The notes: a model not told the origin generated them from the letters alone. A stretch of 64,000 nt of DNA from Clostridia bacterium (GCA_017521465.1 JAFXCN010000025.1:35330-99329); one strand, 5' to 3'. Shown: positions 52,153 through 63,210, counted from the stretch's first letter. Numbers and translations are program-made.

Positions 52153-53506
52153 AATCTAAGAATCCTTTGTAATGTCTTACTAACATTTGAGATTCTAATT
52201 GTTTTATTGATTCTAGTGCAACACCTACTACGATTAATATTGCTGTTCCTCCAAATGATATTTGAAGACCTGCAAATTGTGCTAGTATAGGTAATATTGC
52301 TATTATTCCTAAGAAGATCGCACCGAATATTGTTATGCTATTTAATACATTTTTCAAATATTCTTCTGTTTTCTTACCAGCTCTTATTCCTGGTATAAAT
52401 CCAGCATTTTTCTTCAAATTATTCGCTACTTCTATTGGATTAAATATCATCATTGTATAGAAGAATGTAAATCCTACTATCAATAATAAATATATTAAAC
52501 TATGAATTAATCCATAAATTAGCATTCCATCTGCTGTTCCTAAGCTTGAGAATGCACATACTTTATACACTCCAGCCCAGAATCCTGTTGATGTTGCTAC
52601 ATTTGGATTTATTAGTTGGATAATCATTGCTGGGAACTGCATTGCAGACATAGCAAAGATTACTGGTAAAACTCCCGCCATACTCAACTTAAGTGGAATA
52701 TGTGTATTTTGTCCACCATACATTTTTCTTCCAACTACTCTTTTTGCATATTGTACTGGTATTCTTCTTTCAGCTTCTGTTACCCATACAACTCCGGCAA
52801 TTAGTATTATTGCACCAGCCAAGACTGCTAATGCAAGTATTAATCCAATAAGACTAAATGCGCCTTCTGCTGTATAACACAATGAATATAAATACATAGC
52901 TGCTTGTGGTAAACCAGAAATAATACCTGCAAATATTAGTAATGAAATACCATTTCCGATTCCTCTACTTGTTATTTGATCTCCAATCCACATTAATAAA
53001 GTTGAACCTGCTGTTAATGATAAAACAAACATCAATGGTACCATTATACCCTCAGATATAAAACATTGAATTAATGTTCCATCTTCTAGCATATAAAGTT
53101 GTCCTCTATAAGCTAAATATATTCCAAATGCTTCTATTGCTGCTAAAAATACAGATAAATATTTTGTATATCTTGCTAATTTTCTTTTTCCTTGTTCGCC
53201 TTCTTTAGACAAGTTTTCTAAATAAGGTATCGCAACAGCCAACAGCTGAATTACAATTGATGCTGTAATATATGGGCTAATTGACATTGCAAATATAGAA
53301 AGTTGTGAAAAAGCTCCACCTGTTATTACATTAACCGTTTGCAAAAGTGGTGATGCTGAATTTTGTAACGCTTCTAATGCCACAGCATTTACACCAGGTG
53401 CAGTAATGTATGAACCTAGTCTAAATAATACTAATAATAATAATGTATATAAAATCTTATTTCTTAATTCTGGAACTTTCCAAGCTTTTCCTAGTGTTTT
53501 AAACAC
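52151..53506 (-). CDS. secY: protein translocase subunit SecY
   Basis: 451 residues with ten membrane segments; SecYEG channel. Visible: GVNAVALEALQ, PYITASIVIQLLAVAIPYLENL, and a C-terminal KQLESQMLVRHYKGFL. Normal length. It starts one base after the rplO stop. Confidence 0.98.
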   Translation of the reverse strand: MFKTLGKAWKVPELRNKILYTLLLLVLFRLGSYITAPGVNAVALEALQNSASPLLQTVNVITGGAFSQLSIFAMSISPYITASIVIQLLAVAIPYLENLSKEGEQGKRKLARYTKYLSVFLAAIEAFGIYLAYRGQLYMLEDGTLIQCFISEGIMVPLMFVLSLTAGSTLLMWIGDQITSRGIGNGISLLIFAGIISGLPQAAMYLYSLCYTAEGAFSLIGLILALAVLAGAIILIAGVVWVTEAERRIPVQYAKRVVGRKMYGGQNTHIPLKLSMAGVLPVIFAMSAMQFPAMIIQLINPNVATSTGFWAGVYKVCAFSSLGTADGMLIYGLIHSLIYLLLIVGFTFFYTMMIFNPIEVANNLKKNAGFIPGIRAGKKTEEYLKNVLNSITIFGAIFLGIIAILPILAQFAGLQISFGGTAILIVVGVALESIKQLESQMLVRHYKGFLD

Positions 53507-53959
53507 TTACACCACCTCTATCTTTCCGCCAGCAGCAACAATTTTTTCTTCTGCACTCTTTGTTACTCTGCTTGCTTTTACAGTTAGTTTCTTTGTTAAT
53601 TCACCATTTCCTAATACTACGATTCCATCATTAACTTTTTTGATTATTCCATTTGCTTTTAAGCTTTCAGCTGTAACTTCAGTTCCGTTTTCTAATTTTT
53701 CTAACATAGCTAATGTTACTTCTGTATATACTTTTGCATTTCTATTTGTAAATCCTCTTTTTGGAAGTCTTCTAAATAAAGGCATTTGACCACCTTCAAA
53801 TCCTGGTCTAACTCCACCGCCTGATCTAGCGTTTTGTCCTTTATGACCTTTACCAGATGTTTTTCCAAGTCCAGAACCAATACCTCTTCCAACTCTTCTT
53901 CTAGTTGTTTTTGATCCTGGTGCAGGTCTTAATTCGTCAAGTTTCATTGTACTTTGCAC
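53507..53959 (-). CDS. rplO: ribosomal protein L15
   Basis: 150 residues (uL15): [22 protein letters not shown] after a four-residue extension MQST; Gly/Arg-rich N-terminus, C-terminal [13 protein letters not shown]. It follows rpsE directly; rpmD is not between them. Confidence 0.98.
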   Translation of the reverse strand: MQSTMKLDELRPAPGSKTTRRRVGRGIGSGLGKTSGKGHKGQNARSGGGVRPGFEGGQMPLFRRLPKRGFTNRNAKVYTEVTLAMLEKLENGTEVTAESLKANGIIKKVNDGIVVLGNGELTKKLTVKASRVTKSAEEKIVAAGGKIEVV

Positions 53960-53988
53960 CTCCCTTAAATTGTTTTCTTTATGTTATC

Positions 53989-54480
53989 TTATATTATTTC
54001 ACTTACTTTTTTTCCTCTTAATGCAGCTACTTGTTCAACTGTTCTTAAATCACTTAATGCTTTAATTGTTGCATATACTGCATTTCTTGGATTGTTTGAA
54101 CCTAAGTTTTTAGTTCTAATATTTTTATATCCAGCAAGCTCCAATACTGATCTTGTTGCTCCACCAGATAGAAGTCCAGTACCTTCAGCTGCTGGTTTTA
54201 ATAATACTTTTCCAGCACCGAAGCTTCCTATAATCTCATGAGGTATTGTTGTATCAACAATAGGTACTTCAACAAGATTTTTCTTTGCGTCATCAATAGC
54301 TTTTTTAATAGCATCTGGAACTTCAGCTGCTTTACCATTTCCTACGCCTACATGACCTTCTCCGTCTCCAACAACAACTAATGCGCTAAATCTAAAAGTT
54401 CTACCACCTTTAACAACTTTAGCAACTCTGTTAATTGCAACAACTTTTTCTTTAAGGTCTAATGTACTTGCATCTATCAT
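53989..54480 (-). CDS. rpsE: ribosomal protein S5
   Basis: 163 residues (uS5). Contains [19 protein letters not shown] and the [13 protein letters not shown] and [14 protein letters not shown] segments. Normal length. In the standard spc order between rplR and (missing rpmD) rplO. Confidence 0.98.
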   Translation of the reverse strand: MIDASTLDLKEKVVAINRVAKVVKGGRTFRFSALVVVGDGEGHVGVGNGKAAEVPDAIKKAIDDAKKNLVEVPIVDTTIPHEIIGSFGAGKVLLKPAAEGTGLLSGGATRSVLELAGYKNIRTKNLGSNNPRNAVYATIKALSDLRTVEQVAALRGKKVSEII

Positions 54481-54502
54481 TTATATTTCCCTCCTTAATC
54501 TC

Positions 54503-54862
54503 TTAAAATTCTAAACCTGCTTCTCTAGCAGCTTCAGCTAGTGCTTTTACTTTTCCGTGATATATGTATCCGCCTCTATCAAATACAACTACTTTGATTC
54601 CAGCTTTTACGGCTCTTTTAGCAACTAATTCTCCAACTTCTTTTGCTGCTTCTATATTACTAGCTTTTGTTTTAACTTCTTTATCTAAAGTTGATGCAGA
54701 AACTAATGTTTTTCCTTCAACGTCATCTATGATTTGAGCATAAATTCCTTTGTTGCTTCTAAAAACGCTTAGTCTTGGACGTTCAGTTGTTCCACTTATT
54801 TTTGAACGAACTCTTACATGTCTTCTAACTCTTAAGTCATTTTTTGCCTCTTTTTTAATCAC
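54503..54862 (-). CDS. rplR: ribosomal protein L18
   Basis: 119 residues (uL18), with [24 protein letters not shown] and [11 protein letters not shown] at the end. A 156-bp spacer with an inverted repeat separates it from rplF. Confidence 0.98.
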   Translation of the reverse strand: MIKKEAKNDLRVRRHVRVRSKISGTTERPRLSVFRSNKGIYAQIIDDVEGKTLVSASTLDKEVKTKASNIEAAKEVGELVAKRAVKAGIKVVVFDRGGYIYHGKVKALAEAAREAGLEF

Positions 54863-54880
54863 TGTTTTTCTCCTTTCTGA

Positions 54881-55018
54881 TTGAGAAGTAAGATGTGAGA
54901 AATGAAAGTTTTTAACTAAAGCTTTCTTCTACTCTTATTTCGCTCCCCAATTATTTTTATGGTGTCAAGAGAATGTAGAGCTTTTTCATCTCTCACATCT
55001 CACCTTTTCACCTCTCAA
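54881..55018. other. long-range inverted repeat between rplF and rplR
   Basis: TTGAGAAGTAAGATGTGAGA (from 54881) and TCTCACATCT (54991-55000) plus CTCTCAA (55012-55018) can fold the whole 138-bp spacer into one hairpin. AATGAAAG / CTTTTTCAT extend the inner stem. Unusual inside the spc operon. Confidence 0.65.
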
Positions 55019-55555
55019 TTATTTTTTACCTACTTTTCCTTCTTTTCTGATGATTCTTTCACCAGCATATTTAATACCTTTACCTTTATATGGTTCTGGT
55101 GGTCTTACCTTTCTTATTTCGGCACTTAATTGTCCAACTACTTCTTTATCGATTCCTTTAACAATTATACTTGTTTGTGATGGCACTTCAATTGTAACAT
55201 CATCTCTATCTTCAAATTCTACAGGATGTGAAAATCCCATATTTAAAACTAGCTTGTTACCTTGTTTTTGAGCTCTGTAACCAACACCGTTTATTTCAAG
55301 CTCTTTTTGGAATCCTTCTGTTACACCTATAATCATATTGTTTAATAATGTTCTTGTTAATCCTTGTAAATTGTTTTGTTCAGGATTTTTTATTTCAACA
55401 TTTATTACACCAGCATCTAATTTAATTATCATATCTTCATGAAGTTTTTTAGTAAGAGTTCCTTTTGTTCCTTTTACTGTTACTAAATTTCCTTCTTCGA
55501 TTTTTATTTCAACTCCTGCTGGAACAGTTATAGGTTGTTTACCTATTCTAGACAT
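55019..55555 (-). CDS. rplF: ribosomal protein L6
   Basis: 178 residues (uL6): MSRIGKQPITVPAGVEI and the C-terminal PPEPYKGKGIKYAGE. Normal length. Confidence 0.98.
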   Translation of the reverse strand: MSRIGKQPITVPAGVEIKIEEGNLVTVKGTKGTLTKKLHEDMIIKLDAGVINVEIKNPEQNNLQGLTRTLLNNMIIGVTEGFQKELEINGVGYRAQKQGNKLVLNMGFSHPVEFEDRDDVTIEVPSQTSIIVKGIDKEVVGQLSAEIRKVRPPEPYKGKGIKYAGERIIRKEGKVGKK

Positions 55556-55595
55556 CTTTTATTTCTCCTTCCTCAAATATTCAATATATTGCATA

Positions 55596-55991
55596 TTACC
55601 AAACAAATGCTAAAACTTCTCCTCCTACGCCTTCTTGTCTAGCCAATTTGTCTGTCATTATACCTTTTGATGTAGATATTAATGCAGTACCAATTCCGCC
55701 TAACACTCTTGGTAATTCTTCTTTATTAGCATATACTCTTAATCCTGGTTTGCTTATTCTCTTTAAACCAGTAATAGCTTTTTGTTTATTAACATATTTA
55801 AGAGTAATTCTGATAATTCCTTGTCCGTTGCCTTCTATTTCTTCAAATGACTTAATGTATCCTTCTGCTAATAATATTTCAGCAATAGTCTTTTTCATTT
55901 TTGATGATGGGATATCAACAGTTTCGTGTCTTTGTGCATTTGCATTTCTAATTCTTGTTAGCATATCTGCTATTGGATCAGTAATATTCAT
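55596..55991 (-). CDS. rpsH: ribosomal protein S8
   Basis: 131 residues (uS8): [25 protein letters not shown] and the end [18 protein letters not shown]. In many bacteria S8 represses the spc operon. Preceded by a 90-bp gap. Confidence 0.98.
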   Translation of the reverse strand: MNITDPIADMLTRIRNANAQRHETVDIPSSKMKKTIAEILLAEGYIKSFEEIEGNGQGIIRITLKYVNKQKAITGLKRISKPGLRVYANKEELPRVLGGIGTALISTSKGIMTDKLARQEGVGGEVLAFVW

Positions 55992-56081
55992 TTACTTACT
56001 TCTCTCCTTTCGTTCTAAATATTTGAACTTATTTCTAAATTCATTTATGTATATTGTTAAGCTATTTGCTTAACTTTGCTC

Positions 56082-56267
56082 TTACCAGCTCGCTTTTTTA
56101 ACACCAGGTATTTGTCCTTTATGAGCTAATTCTCTAAAACATATTCTGCAGATACCAAATTTACGAATGTAAGCGTGTGGTCTTCCACAGATTTTACATC
56201 TATTATATTGTCTTGTGCTAAATTTAGGAGCTAGCTTTTGTTTTGCTATTAATGATTTTTTTGCCAT
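56082..56267 (-). CDS. rpsN: ribosomal protein S14, short zinc form
   Basis: 61 residues, uS14 type Z: two CxxC pairs (CKIC and CRIC) and the C-terminal [11 protein letters not shown]. Matches the zinc-dependent, C+ form. Confidence 0.98.
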   Translation of the reverse strand: MAKKSLIAKQKLAPKFSTRQYNRCKICGRPHAYIRKFGICRICFRELAHKGQIPGVKKASW

Positions 56268-56279
56268 GGTTCTCCTCCT

Positions 56280-56819
56280 TTATTTTGAAAATGGCATTCC
56301 AAGAAGTGTTAACAACTCTTTAGCCTCTTCATCAGTATTAGCTGTTGTTACAAATATAATGTCCATACCTCTAACTTTATCTATTTTATCGTATTCTATT
56401 TCTGGGAATATTAATTGTTCTTTAACACCCATTGTATAGTTTCCTCTTCCATCGAATGAATTTGGAGATAATCCTTTGAAATCTCTAACTCTTGGAAGTG
56501 CTACGCTAAATAATTTGTCTGCAAAATCATACATTTTATCAGCTCTTAAAGTTACTTTACAACCGATTTCCATTCCTTCTCTAATTTTAAATCCAGCAAT
56601 TGATTTTTTTGCTTTCGTTGCGATTGGTTTTTGTCCTGTTATTATTGATAAATCTCTCATTGCAAATTCTAATGCTTTAGAGTTATCTCTTACATCACTT
56701 ACACCCATGTTTATAACTATTTTTTCAAGTTTTGGTGCTTGCATTACTGATTTGTAGTTAAATTTTTTAACAAGTTCAGGAACAACTTCATTTTTATATA
56801 ATTCTTGTAATCTTGTCAT
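56280..56819 (-). CDS. rplE: ribosomal protein L5
   Basis: 179 residues (uL5): [27 protein letters not shown] and C-terminal [21 protein letters not shown]. Binds 5S rRNA. Confidence 0.98.
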   Translation of the reverse strand: MTRLQELYKNEVVPELVKKFNYKSVMQAPKLEKIVINMGVSDVRDNSKALEFAMRDLSIITGQKPIATKAKKSIAGFKIREGMEIGCKVTLRADKMYDFADKLFSVALPRVRDFKGLSPNSFDGRGNYTMGVKEQLIFPEIEYDKIDKVRGMDIIFVTTANTDEEAKELLTLLGMPFSK

Positions 56820-56838
56820 GTTAACGATTACCTCCTTT

Positions 56839-57159
56839 CTACTTTATTTCTGTTCCACATTTAGCACATGCTCTTACCTTAGAACCATCCTTCTTAACTA
56901 GAGCTTTAGTTCTAACACCTTTTCCGCATTTGCTGCATAATGGATTTACTTTAGATGCATTAATTGCAACTTCTGTTTTTATAATTCCACCTGGTTCACC
57001 AGCTTTTTTAGGTTTAACGTGTTTTGTTCTCAAATTAACACCTTCAACAAGTACTTTGTTTTCCTTTGGAAAAGCTTCTAAAACTTTACCTTGTTTACCT
57101 TTGTCTGCACCGGCGTTAACTACTACTGTATCACCTTTTTTTACGTGTAAATTATTCAT
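56839..57159 (-). CDS. rplX: ribosomal protein L24
   Basis: 106 residues (uL24), KOW motif [20 protein letters not shown] and [15 protein letters not shown]-terminal CxxC pairs (CSKC and CAKC). Confidence 0.98.
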   Translation of the reverse strand: MNNLHVKKGDTVVVNAGADKGKQGKVLEAFPKENKVLVEGVNLRTKHVKPKKAGEPGGIIKTEVAINASKVNPLCSKCGKGVRTKALVKKDGSKVRACAKCGTEIK

Positions 57160-57197
57160 CTCTATTTAACACCACCTTTTATTTTATTCTTGCTCTT

Positions 57198-57566
57198 TTA
57201 TAATACTTCTGGAGCTAGAGAAAGAATTTTCATATATTCTTTATCTCTTAATTCTCTAGCAACAGGCCCAAATATACGAGTTCCTCTTGGGTTTTTATCT
57301 TCTCTTATTATAACTGCAGCGTTGTCATCAAATCTGATGTAAGAACCATCTGGTCTACGTTTACCTTTTTTGCTTCTTACGATAACAGCTTTAACAACGT
57401 CACCTTTTTTAACCATTCCTCCTGGTGCAGCGCTTTTTACTGAAGCTACTATAACATCACCGATGTTAGCAGTCTTTCTAAAAGATCCACCTAGGCATCT
57501 GATACACATTAACTCTTTAGCACCAGTGTTATCTGCTACTCTTAGTATTGATTGTTGTTGTATCAT
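57198..57566 (-). CDS. rplN: ribosomal protein L14
   Basis: 122 residues (uL14): [23 protein letters not shown]. Normal length. Separated from rpsQ by a 197-bp gap that holds an inverted-repeat element. Confidence 0.98.
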   Translation of the reverse strand: MIQQQSILRVADNTGAKELMCIRCLGGSFRKTANIGDVIVASVKSAAPGGMVKKGDVVKAVIVRSKKGKRRPDGSYIRFDDNAAVIIREDKNPRGTRIFGPVARELRDKEYMKILSLAPEVL

Positions 57567-57616
57567 GTCATTTTCTCCTTCCTAATAATTTGTGTTTACA
57601 AATTTTATCATCTCTA

Positions 57617-57737
57617 ATTCGTATCAAAATTAGTATATTGCAAGGCATTTGAATTGTGAGGCGCGGAGGCGTACGATGGTACGTTGAGCACCGAAGCAAT
57701 TCAAATAACGCAGCAAGATGCTGATTTTCATACGAAT
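57617..57737. mobile_element. 121-bp inverted-repeat element (MITE-like)
   Basis: Ends ATTCGTAT (57617-57624) / ATACGAAT (57730-57737) with AAAAT/ATTTT next. ATTTGAATTG and CAATTCAAAT pair further in, and a central CGTAC-GATG-GTACG hairpin is flanked by GAGGCGCGGAGG and GAGCACCGAAG. GC-rich core against the AT-rich surroundings. No transposase in it; no clear target duplication at the edges. Class assignment is by structure only. Confidence 0.65.
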
Positions 57738-57763
57738 GTCTCCCGATTTTCATTTGGTTATGA

Positions 57764-58021
57764 TTATTTAGCTTTTTCTGTAATCTCAACAACTCTCCAT
57801 CTCTTATCTTTAGATAATGGTCTTGTTTCCATTACTTTAACTGTATCGCCAATTCCACATTCATTGTTTTCATCATGAGCTTTTAATTTAAATGTTCTTT
57901 TCATGATTTTTCCATATAGTGGGTGTTTGTATCCTGTTTCAACAGCAACTACAACTGTTTTGTCCATTTTGTCGCTTACAACTTTACCAACTCTAGTTTT
58001 TCTTAAATGTCTTTGTTCCAT
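57764..58021 (-). CDS. rpsQ: ribosomal protein S17
   Basis: 85 residues (uS17): [23 protein letters not shown] and the C-terminal [12 protein letters not shown]. Normal length. Confidence 0.98.
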   Translation of the reverse strand: MEQRHLRKTRVGKVVSDKMDKTVVVAVETGYKHPLYGKIMKRTFKLKAHDENNECGIGDTVKVMETRPLSKDKRWRVVEITEKAK

Positions 58022-58065
58022 TTCTTTTCTCCTTTCTATAGGATATTTTTGAGCTATTTTCTAAC

Positions 58066-58272
58066 TTATTCTTCTTTTCCTAGCTCTCTTGCTCTTATTA
58101 CTGTTTTAATTCTAGCAATATCTTTCTTTATATTTTTTATTCTCATCGGATTTTCTAAAGTCCCATTATTTGTAGCAAGTTGAAATCTTAATTTGAATAA
58201 TTCTTGTTTTAATTCAACTAACTCTTTATTTAAATCCGATGAAGTTGATTTTCTAATTTCACTAAGCTTCAT
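58066..58272 (-). CDS. rpmC: ribosomal protein L29
   Basis: 68 residues (uL29): [21 protein letters not shown] and [10 protein letters not shown]. The frame is open to 58308; AAGGTGGTGAAAAC stands before ATG 58272, which overlaps the rplP stop by 11 nt. Confidence 0.97.
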   Translation of the reverse strand: MKLSEIRKSTSSDLNKELVELKQELFKLRFQLATNNGTLENPMRIKNIKKDIARIKTVIRARELGKEE

Positions 58273-58702
58273 CGTTTTCACCACCTTCATTTTTATTAGC
58301 AAAAACAAATTTAGTTTTTACAGGTAATTTATGAGCAGCTAATCTTAATGCTTCTCTTGCAATTTCTTCTGGTACTCCAGCCATTTCGAATAAAATTCTT
58401 CCTGGTTTAACTACCGCTACCCAATATTCTACTGAACCTTTACCACTACCCATACGAGTTTCTGCAGGTTTCTTTGTGATTGGTTTGTCTGGGAATATTT
58501 TAATCCAAACCTTACCACCTCTTTTAATAAAACGTGTCATTGCTATTCTGGCAGCTTCGATTTGATTTGATGTAATCCATCCAGCTTCAACAGCTTCTAG
58601 ACCAAATTCACCATATGCAACAGTATTTCCTCTTGTTGCTTTTCCTCTATTTCTGCCTTTCATCATTTTTCTATATTTTGTTCTTTTTGGCATTAATGGC
58701 AT
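58262..58702 (-). CDS. rplP: ribosomal protein L16
   Basis: 146 residues (uL16): [22 protein letters not shown] and [19 protein letters not shown]. Starts one base inside the rpsC stop. Confidence 0.98.
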   Translation of the reverse strand: MPLMPKRTKYRKMMKGRNRGKATRGNTVAYGEFGLEAVEAGWITSNQIEAARIAMTRFIKRGGKVWIKIFPDKPITKKPAETRMGSGKGSVEYWVAVVKPGRILFEMAGVPEEIAREALRLAAHKLPVKTKFVFANKNEGGENDEA

Positions 58703-59361
58703 TATTTTCTACCTCCTTCTGCTGTTTTCTTTGCAGGAAGTACTTCACCTTTATATATCCAAACTTTTACACCTATTTTTCCATAAGTTGTGTTTGCTTC
58801 ATAGAATCCATAATCTATATCAGCTCTTAAAGTTTGTAGAGGTATTGTTCCCTCTCTATAAAATTCTGATCTAGCTATTTCAGCTCCTCCAAGTCTTCCT
58901 GAAACTTGTGTTTTTATTCCTTTTACGCCAGCTTTCATAGCTTTTGCCATACATTGTTTCATAGCTTTTCTGTACGAAATTCTTCTTTCTAATTGTCCAC
59001 AGATGTTTTCTGCAACCAATTGAGCATCCATATCTGGATTTTTAACTTCTACTATATTTACGTTAATTTCTTTTCCGAATTTTTTTGATAATTCTTCTCT
59101 TAATTTATTAACGATTTCTCCGTTCTTACCTAACGCAAGTCCTGGTTTTGCAACTAACACATTAACTCTCATGCTATTAGCTGTTCTTTCAATTTCTACT
59201 TTTGCAATTCCTGCAACAAATAATTTTTTCTTAACGATTTCACGAATCTTATAATCTTCTACTAATTTATCTGAAAAGTCTTTTTTGTCTGCATACCATT
59301 TTGAGTCCCAATCTTTTATAATTCCCACTCTTAAACCATGTGGGTCCATTTTTTGTCCCAT
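58702..59361 (-). CDS. rpsC: ribosomal protein S3
   Basis: 219 residues (uS3): [26 protein letters not shown] domain, and the C-terminal [13 protein letters not shown]. Normal length. Confidence 0.98.
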   Translation of the reverse strand: MGQKMDPHGLRVGIIKDWDSKWYADKKDFSDKLVEDYKIREIVKKKLFVAGIAKVEIERTANSMRVNVLVAKPGLALGKNGEIVNKLREELSKKFGKEINVNIVEVKNPDMDAQLVAENICGQLERRISYRKAMKQCMAKAMKAGVKGIKTQVSGRLGGAEIARSEFYREGTIPLQTLRADIDYGFYEANTTYGKIGVKVWIYKGEVLPAKKTAEGGRK

Positions 59362-59381
59362 GAAATAATTCCTCCTTTCTT

Positions 59382-59717
59382 CTATTCTCTCTCTTTTAAT
59401 ACAACTTCTATATGAGAAGTTCTTTTTCTTATTCTGTTAGCTCTTCCTTGTGTTGCTGCTCTAACTCTTTTCATTGTTGGTCCTTGGTTAGCAAAAATTT
59501 CAGCAACATACAATTTATCAGCTTTCATATCATGATTGTTTACAGCATTTGCAGCGGCTGATTTTACTAATTTTTCAACCAATGGAGATGCTGCTTTTGG
59601 TGTATATTTTAATATAGCTAATGCTTCATCAACTGATTTGCCTCTAATTAAATCTATAACTATTTGCACTTTTCTAGCTGATATTCTAGCATATTTTAAG
59701 CTTGCTCTAGATTCCAT
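59382..59717 (-). CDS. rplV: ribosomal protein L22
   Basis: 111 residues (uL22): [22 protein letters not shown] and [17 protein letters not shown]. Lines the exit tunnel. Confidence 0.98.
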   Translation of the reverse strand: MESRASLKYARISARKVQIVIDLIRGKSVDEALAILKYTPKAASPLVEKLVKSAAANAVNNHDMKADKLYVAEIFANQGPTMKRVRAATQGRANRIRKRTSHIEVVLKERE

Positions 59718-59745
59718 TTTTAGGTTTCTCCTTCCTTTTTAAATC

Positions 59746-60024
59746 TTATTTTACTTTAGATGTTTTGTCTCCTGCATGTCCTTTGAATGTTCTTGTAGGA
59801 ACAAATTCTCCTAATTTATGACCTATCATTTCATCTGATATATATACTGGAACATGTTTTCTTCCGTCATGAACAGCTATTGTGTGACCTACCATTTGTG
59901 GGAATATTGTTGATGATCTAGACCATGTTTTTAATACATCTTTTTTATTTTCAGCATTCATTTTTTCAATTCTTGCTAATAATTTCGCATCAACATAAGG
60001 TCCCTTTTTTATTGATCTTGACAT
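59746..60024 (-). CDS. rpsS: ribosomal protein S19
   Basis: 92 residues (uS19): [19 protein letters not shown] and [17 protein letters not shown]. The frame opens at 60045; ATG 60024 follows GAAGGAGGAAA and gives the conserved N-terminus. Confidence 0.98.
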   Translation of the reverse strand: MSRSIKKGPYVDAKLLARIEKMNAENKKDVLKTWSRSSTIFPQMVGHTIAVHDGRKHVPVYISDEMIGHKLGEFVPTRTFKGHAGDKTSKVK

Positions 60025-60066
60025 GTTTTTTCCTCCTTCTTTCAAGTTTACAACTAAGCAAATTTA

Positions 60067-60900
60067 TTATTTGCTATTTCTTCTCTTTACGATAAACTTG
60101 TTGCTTGCTTTCTTCTTATTTCTTGTCTTATATCCAAGAGCTGGTTTACCCCAAGGAGTAACTGGTCCTGGTCTACCAACTGGTGATTTACCTTCACCAC
60201 CACCATGAGGGTGATCGTTAGGATTCATTACAGAACCTCTAACTTCTGGTCTCTTACCTAACCATCTGCTCTTACCTGCTTTACCAAGTTTAACATTTTC
60301 ATGTTCTGTGTTTCCAACTTGACCGATAGTAGCTGTACAGTTAACACTTACTAATCTCATTTCTCCAGAAGGTAGTCTTACGTGTGCATATTTTCCTTCT
60401 TTAGCCATAAGTTGCGCACTGTTTCCAGCACTTCTAACCATTTGAGCACCTTTACCTGGTTTTAATTCGATACAATGAATTAATGTACCAACTGGGATGC
60501 TTGATATTGGTAAATTGTTACCTGGTTTAATGTCTGCGTTTGGTCCAGACATTATAACGTCATTTACTTTTAATCCGATTGGTGCTAAGATATATGCTTT
60601 TTCTCCATCTTCATATTGAATTAAAGCTATATTTGCACTTCTGTTTGGATCATATTCTATAGCAATTACAGTTGCTTTTACATCAACTTTCTTTCTCTTA
60701 AAGTCGATTATTCTATATTTTCTTCTTGAACCACCACCATGATGTCTAACTGTTATTTTACCATATGAGTTTCTACCAGCGTTTTTCTTTAATACTGTTA
60801 CTAAAGATTTTTCTGGAGTTGACTTTGTAATCTCATCGTTAGTTAAAACAGTCATACCTCTTCTTGATGGAGTTGTAGCTTTATATTGTTTAATACCCAT
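60067..60900 (-). CDS. rplB: ribosomal protein L2
   Basis: 277 residues (uL2), with [15 protein letters not shown] and the conserved [16 protein letters not shown]-type loop (here [18 protein letters not shown]) near the peptidyl-transferase centre. Normal length. 87 nt after rplW. Confidence 0.98.
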   Translation of the reverse strand: MGIKQYKATTPSRRGMTVLTNDEITKSTPEKSLVTVLKKNAGRNSYGKITVRHHGGGSRRKYRIIDFKRKKVDVKATVIAIEYDPNRSANIALIQYEDGEKAYILAPIGLKVNDVIMSGPNADIKPGNNLPISSIPVGTLIHCIELKPGKGAQMVRSAGNSAQLMAKEGKYAHVRLPSGEMRLVSVNCTATIGQVGNTEHENVKLGKAGKSRWLGKRPEVRGSVMNPNDHPHGGGEGKSPVGRPGPVTPWGKPALGYKTRNKKKASNKFIVKRRNSK

Positions 60901-60987
60901 TTTATTTTTTCACTCCTTAATATTTGAGAATTTATTTTATCAGGTTACTCCGCTCTCACTACGAAAGCAACCTATAATTATTAATTA

Positions 60988-61332
60988 TTAAACATTCATT
61001 TCTTCTATTGAAGTTTTGAATTTTTTGCTTGATGTAGCTTCTATTCCGCCTTTTTTTAAGAATTTCTTTTCTGTTGGATTTGTATCTATTGTAACAACAG
61101 CTTTTTTCCAATCTGAAGTTTTACCATCTTGGTAACCTCTTCTTCTTGTTTTACCAGTCATATTCATAGTTGCTACATCTTTTACTTTTACTTCAAATAA
61201 TTTTTCAACAGCATTTTTGATATCTATTTTTGTTGCTTTTTTATTAACTTCGAATGTGTACTTTCCTTGTGTTTGTGCCATTATACTTTTTTCAGTAATA
61301 ATTGGTCTAATTATGATATCCTCTGCAACCAT
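60988..61332 (-). CDS. rplW: ribosomal protein L23
   Basis: 114 residues (uL23): DIIIRPIITEKSIMAQTQGKYTF. At the tunnel exit; docking site for SRP and trigger factor. Overlaps the rplD stop by one base (TAATG). Confidence 0.97.
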   Translation of the reverse strand: MVAEDIIIRPIITEKSIMAQTQGKYTFEVNKKATKIDIKNAVEKLFEVKVKDVATMNMTGKTRRRGYQDGKTSDWKKAVVTIDTNPTEKKFLKKGGIEATSSKKFKTSIEEMNV

Positions 61333-61952
61333 TATGCGTACACCTCCTCTATTTTTTCTACTGCTTCTTTAGTAACAATAAGTGTTTCATATTTTAATAA
61401 GTCATATGTATTTATTGTATTTACAGATGCAGTTTTTACATTAGGGATGTTTCTAGCTGATGCTTGAACATTAACATCCTTATCTAATATAACGATTAAA
61501 GCTTTTTCAGCTTTTAAGTTTTCTAAAACTTTAGCCATTGCTTTAGTTTTGATTGCTTCAAGTTTTAATTCGTCTAATACGATAATTTGATTTTCTAAAA
61601 CTTTTGAAGAAAGAGCTGACTTTAATGCAAGTCTTCTAACTTTCTTATTTAATGTATATTTGTAAGATCTTGGTTTTGGTCCTAAAGCTATACCACCTTT
61701 AATCCATTGTGGAGCTCTAATACTACCTTGTCTTGCTCTACCAGTACCTTTTTGTTTCCAAGGTTTTCTACCACCACCACGTACTTCACTACGTGTTTTT
61801 GTAGATTGTGTTCCTTGTCTTTGGTTAGCTAAGTAGTTAACTACAACTTCATGCATAACGTCTTCATTTACTTCAACAGCAAATACGCTTTCTGCAAGTT
61901 CAATATCGCCAACCTTTTTTCCTTCCATATTTAATAAATCTACTTTAGGCAT
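61332..61952 (-). CDS. rplD: ribosomal protein L4
   Basis: 206 residues (uL4): [21 protein letters not shown] extended-loop signature. In many bacteria L4 represses the S10 operon via the leader; a structured leader is present at 63003-63205. Confidence 0.98.
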   Translation of the reverse strand: MPKVDLLNMEGKKVGDIELAESVFAVEVNEDVMHEVVVNYLANQRQGTQSTKTRSEVRGGGRKPWKQKGTGRARQGSIRAPQWIKGGIALGPKPRSYKYTLNKKVRRLALKSALSSKVLENQIIVLDELKLEAIKTKAMAKVLENLKAEKALIVILDKDVNVQASARNIPNVKTASVNTINTYDLLKYETLIVTKEAVEKIEEVYA

Positions 61953-61972
61953 TTTACGTTTCCTCCTTCCTA

Positions 61973-62608
61973 TTATTTAGCGCTTCTAGCTGTATTTTTG
62001 ATTCTTACTAAAGAGTTTTTGCGTCCTGGAACAGAACCTTTAATTAATATTACGTTCTTATCCATATCTACTCTTACTACTTCTAAGTTTTGAACAGTAA
62101 TTGTGTCCTTACCTGTATGTCCTGGTAATTTCTTACCTGGGAATACTCTTCCTGGTGAAGATGTAGGACCCATTGAACCTGGTCTTCTATGATACATAGA
62201 ACCATGTCCTTTTGGTCCAATGTGTTGTCCATGTCTCTTAATAACACCTTGGAATCCTTTTCCTTTTGAGATTCCTTGTACATCTACTAATTCACCAGCT
62301 GCAAAAATATCAGCTTTTAGTTCGTCACCAACATTAATAGATTCGATGTCATCTAATCTTAATTCTCTTATATATTTTTTATAAGCTAATTTTAATTTGT
62401 CGAATTGACCTTTTTCTGCTTTGTTTAAATGTTTTTCTTTTACTTCGCCTGTTGCAACTTGAATTGCATTGTAACCATCAGTTTCAACTGTTTTCTTTCT
62501 AATTACTACGCAAGGTTCAACTTCAACAACTGTTACTGGAATTACTAAACCTTCTTCTGTGAAAATTTGAGTCATTCCTAATTTTTTACCATAAATTCCT
62601 TTTTTCAT
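61973..62608 (-). CDS. rplC: ribosomal protein L3
   Basis: 211 residues (uL3): [20 protein letters not shown] and [12 protein letters not shown]. Normal length. Confidence 0.98.
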   Translation of the reverse strand: MKKGIYGKKLGMTQIFTEEGLVIPVTVVEVEPCVVIRKKTVETDGYNAIQVATGEVKEKHLNKAEKGQFDKLKLAYKKYIRELRLDDIESINVGDELKADIFAAGELVDVQGISKGKGFQGVIKRHGQHIGPKGHGSMYHRRPGSMGPTSSPGRVFPGKKLPGHTGKDTITVQNLEVVRVDMDKNVILIKGSVPGRKNSLVRIKNTARSAK

Positions 62609-62663
62609 TTTTATACCTCCTTGGTTATTGGTTCATCATGATGAACATGACCATTCGTAATTA

Positions 62664-63002
62664 TTATTTGTTAACTTTCATTTCTGCTTCTACACCAGCT
62701 GGTAGCTCTATTTTCATTAAAGCTTCTGCTGTTTTTGATGTTGGATAAAGAATATCAATCACTCTTTTATGCGTTCTCATTTCAAATTGCTCTCTTGAGT
62801 CTTTGTACTTATGAGGTGATCTCAATATTGTGATTACTTCTTTTTTAGTAGGTAGTGGAATTGGACCTGAAACTTGTGCTCCAGTTCTTTTAGCAGTATC
62901 TACTATTTTTTGAGCAGACTGATCTAAAATAACATGGTCGAAAGCTTTCAATCTAATTCTGATTTTTTCCTTTCCTACTTCTGTCGTTTTTGTTTTTGGC
63001 AT
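62664..63002 (-). CDS. rpsJ: ribosomal protein S10
   Basis: 112 residues (uS10; usual about 103): [21 protein letters not shown] and the C-terminal [12 protein letters not shown], preceded by a short [12 protein letters not shown] extension. First gene of the S10 operon. AAGGAGG before ATG 63002. Confidence 0.97.
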   Translation of the reverse strand: MPKTKTTEVGKEKIRIRLKAFDHVILDQSAQKIVDTAKRTGAQVSGPIPLPTKKEVITILRSPHKYKDSREQFEMRTHKRVIDILYPTSKTAEALMKIELPAGVEAEMKVNK

Positions 63003-63205
63003 CGTGTTTACCTCCTTATAAAAATTCCTACCGACAAGTTATCCACGCACCCGGGTGTTTCGTTTTTACCCATATTTAAACCCAGGATTTGGCCTGGGGA
63101 AAGTGCTTTTTTACCCTTGTCGCCCGGTTTAAAATCGGACATACTCCGTGAAAGTTCCCTGCCCGTATGGCAGCCACATTCCACATCATCGCAATATCAC
63201 AGCAA
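63003..63205 (-). promoter_or_regulatory. structured leader of the S10 operon
   Basis: About 200 nt of untranslated leader, more GC-rich than the surroundings. On the transcript strand: GGCTGCC-ATAC-GGGCAG, CCCAGG-CCAAAT-CCTGGG and CACCCGGGTG stems, followed by the AAGGAGG of rpsJ. Consistent with an L4-type autoregulatory leader, but I cannot match a defined family. Confidence 0.6.
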
Positions 63206-63210
63206 TAGAT

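Noticed and set aside
57568-57792. 74-residue open frame between rplN and rpsQ
   Set aside because: It lies across the inverted-repeat element and has no ribosome site or recognisable protein pattern.
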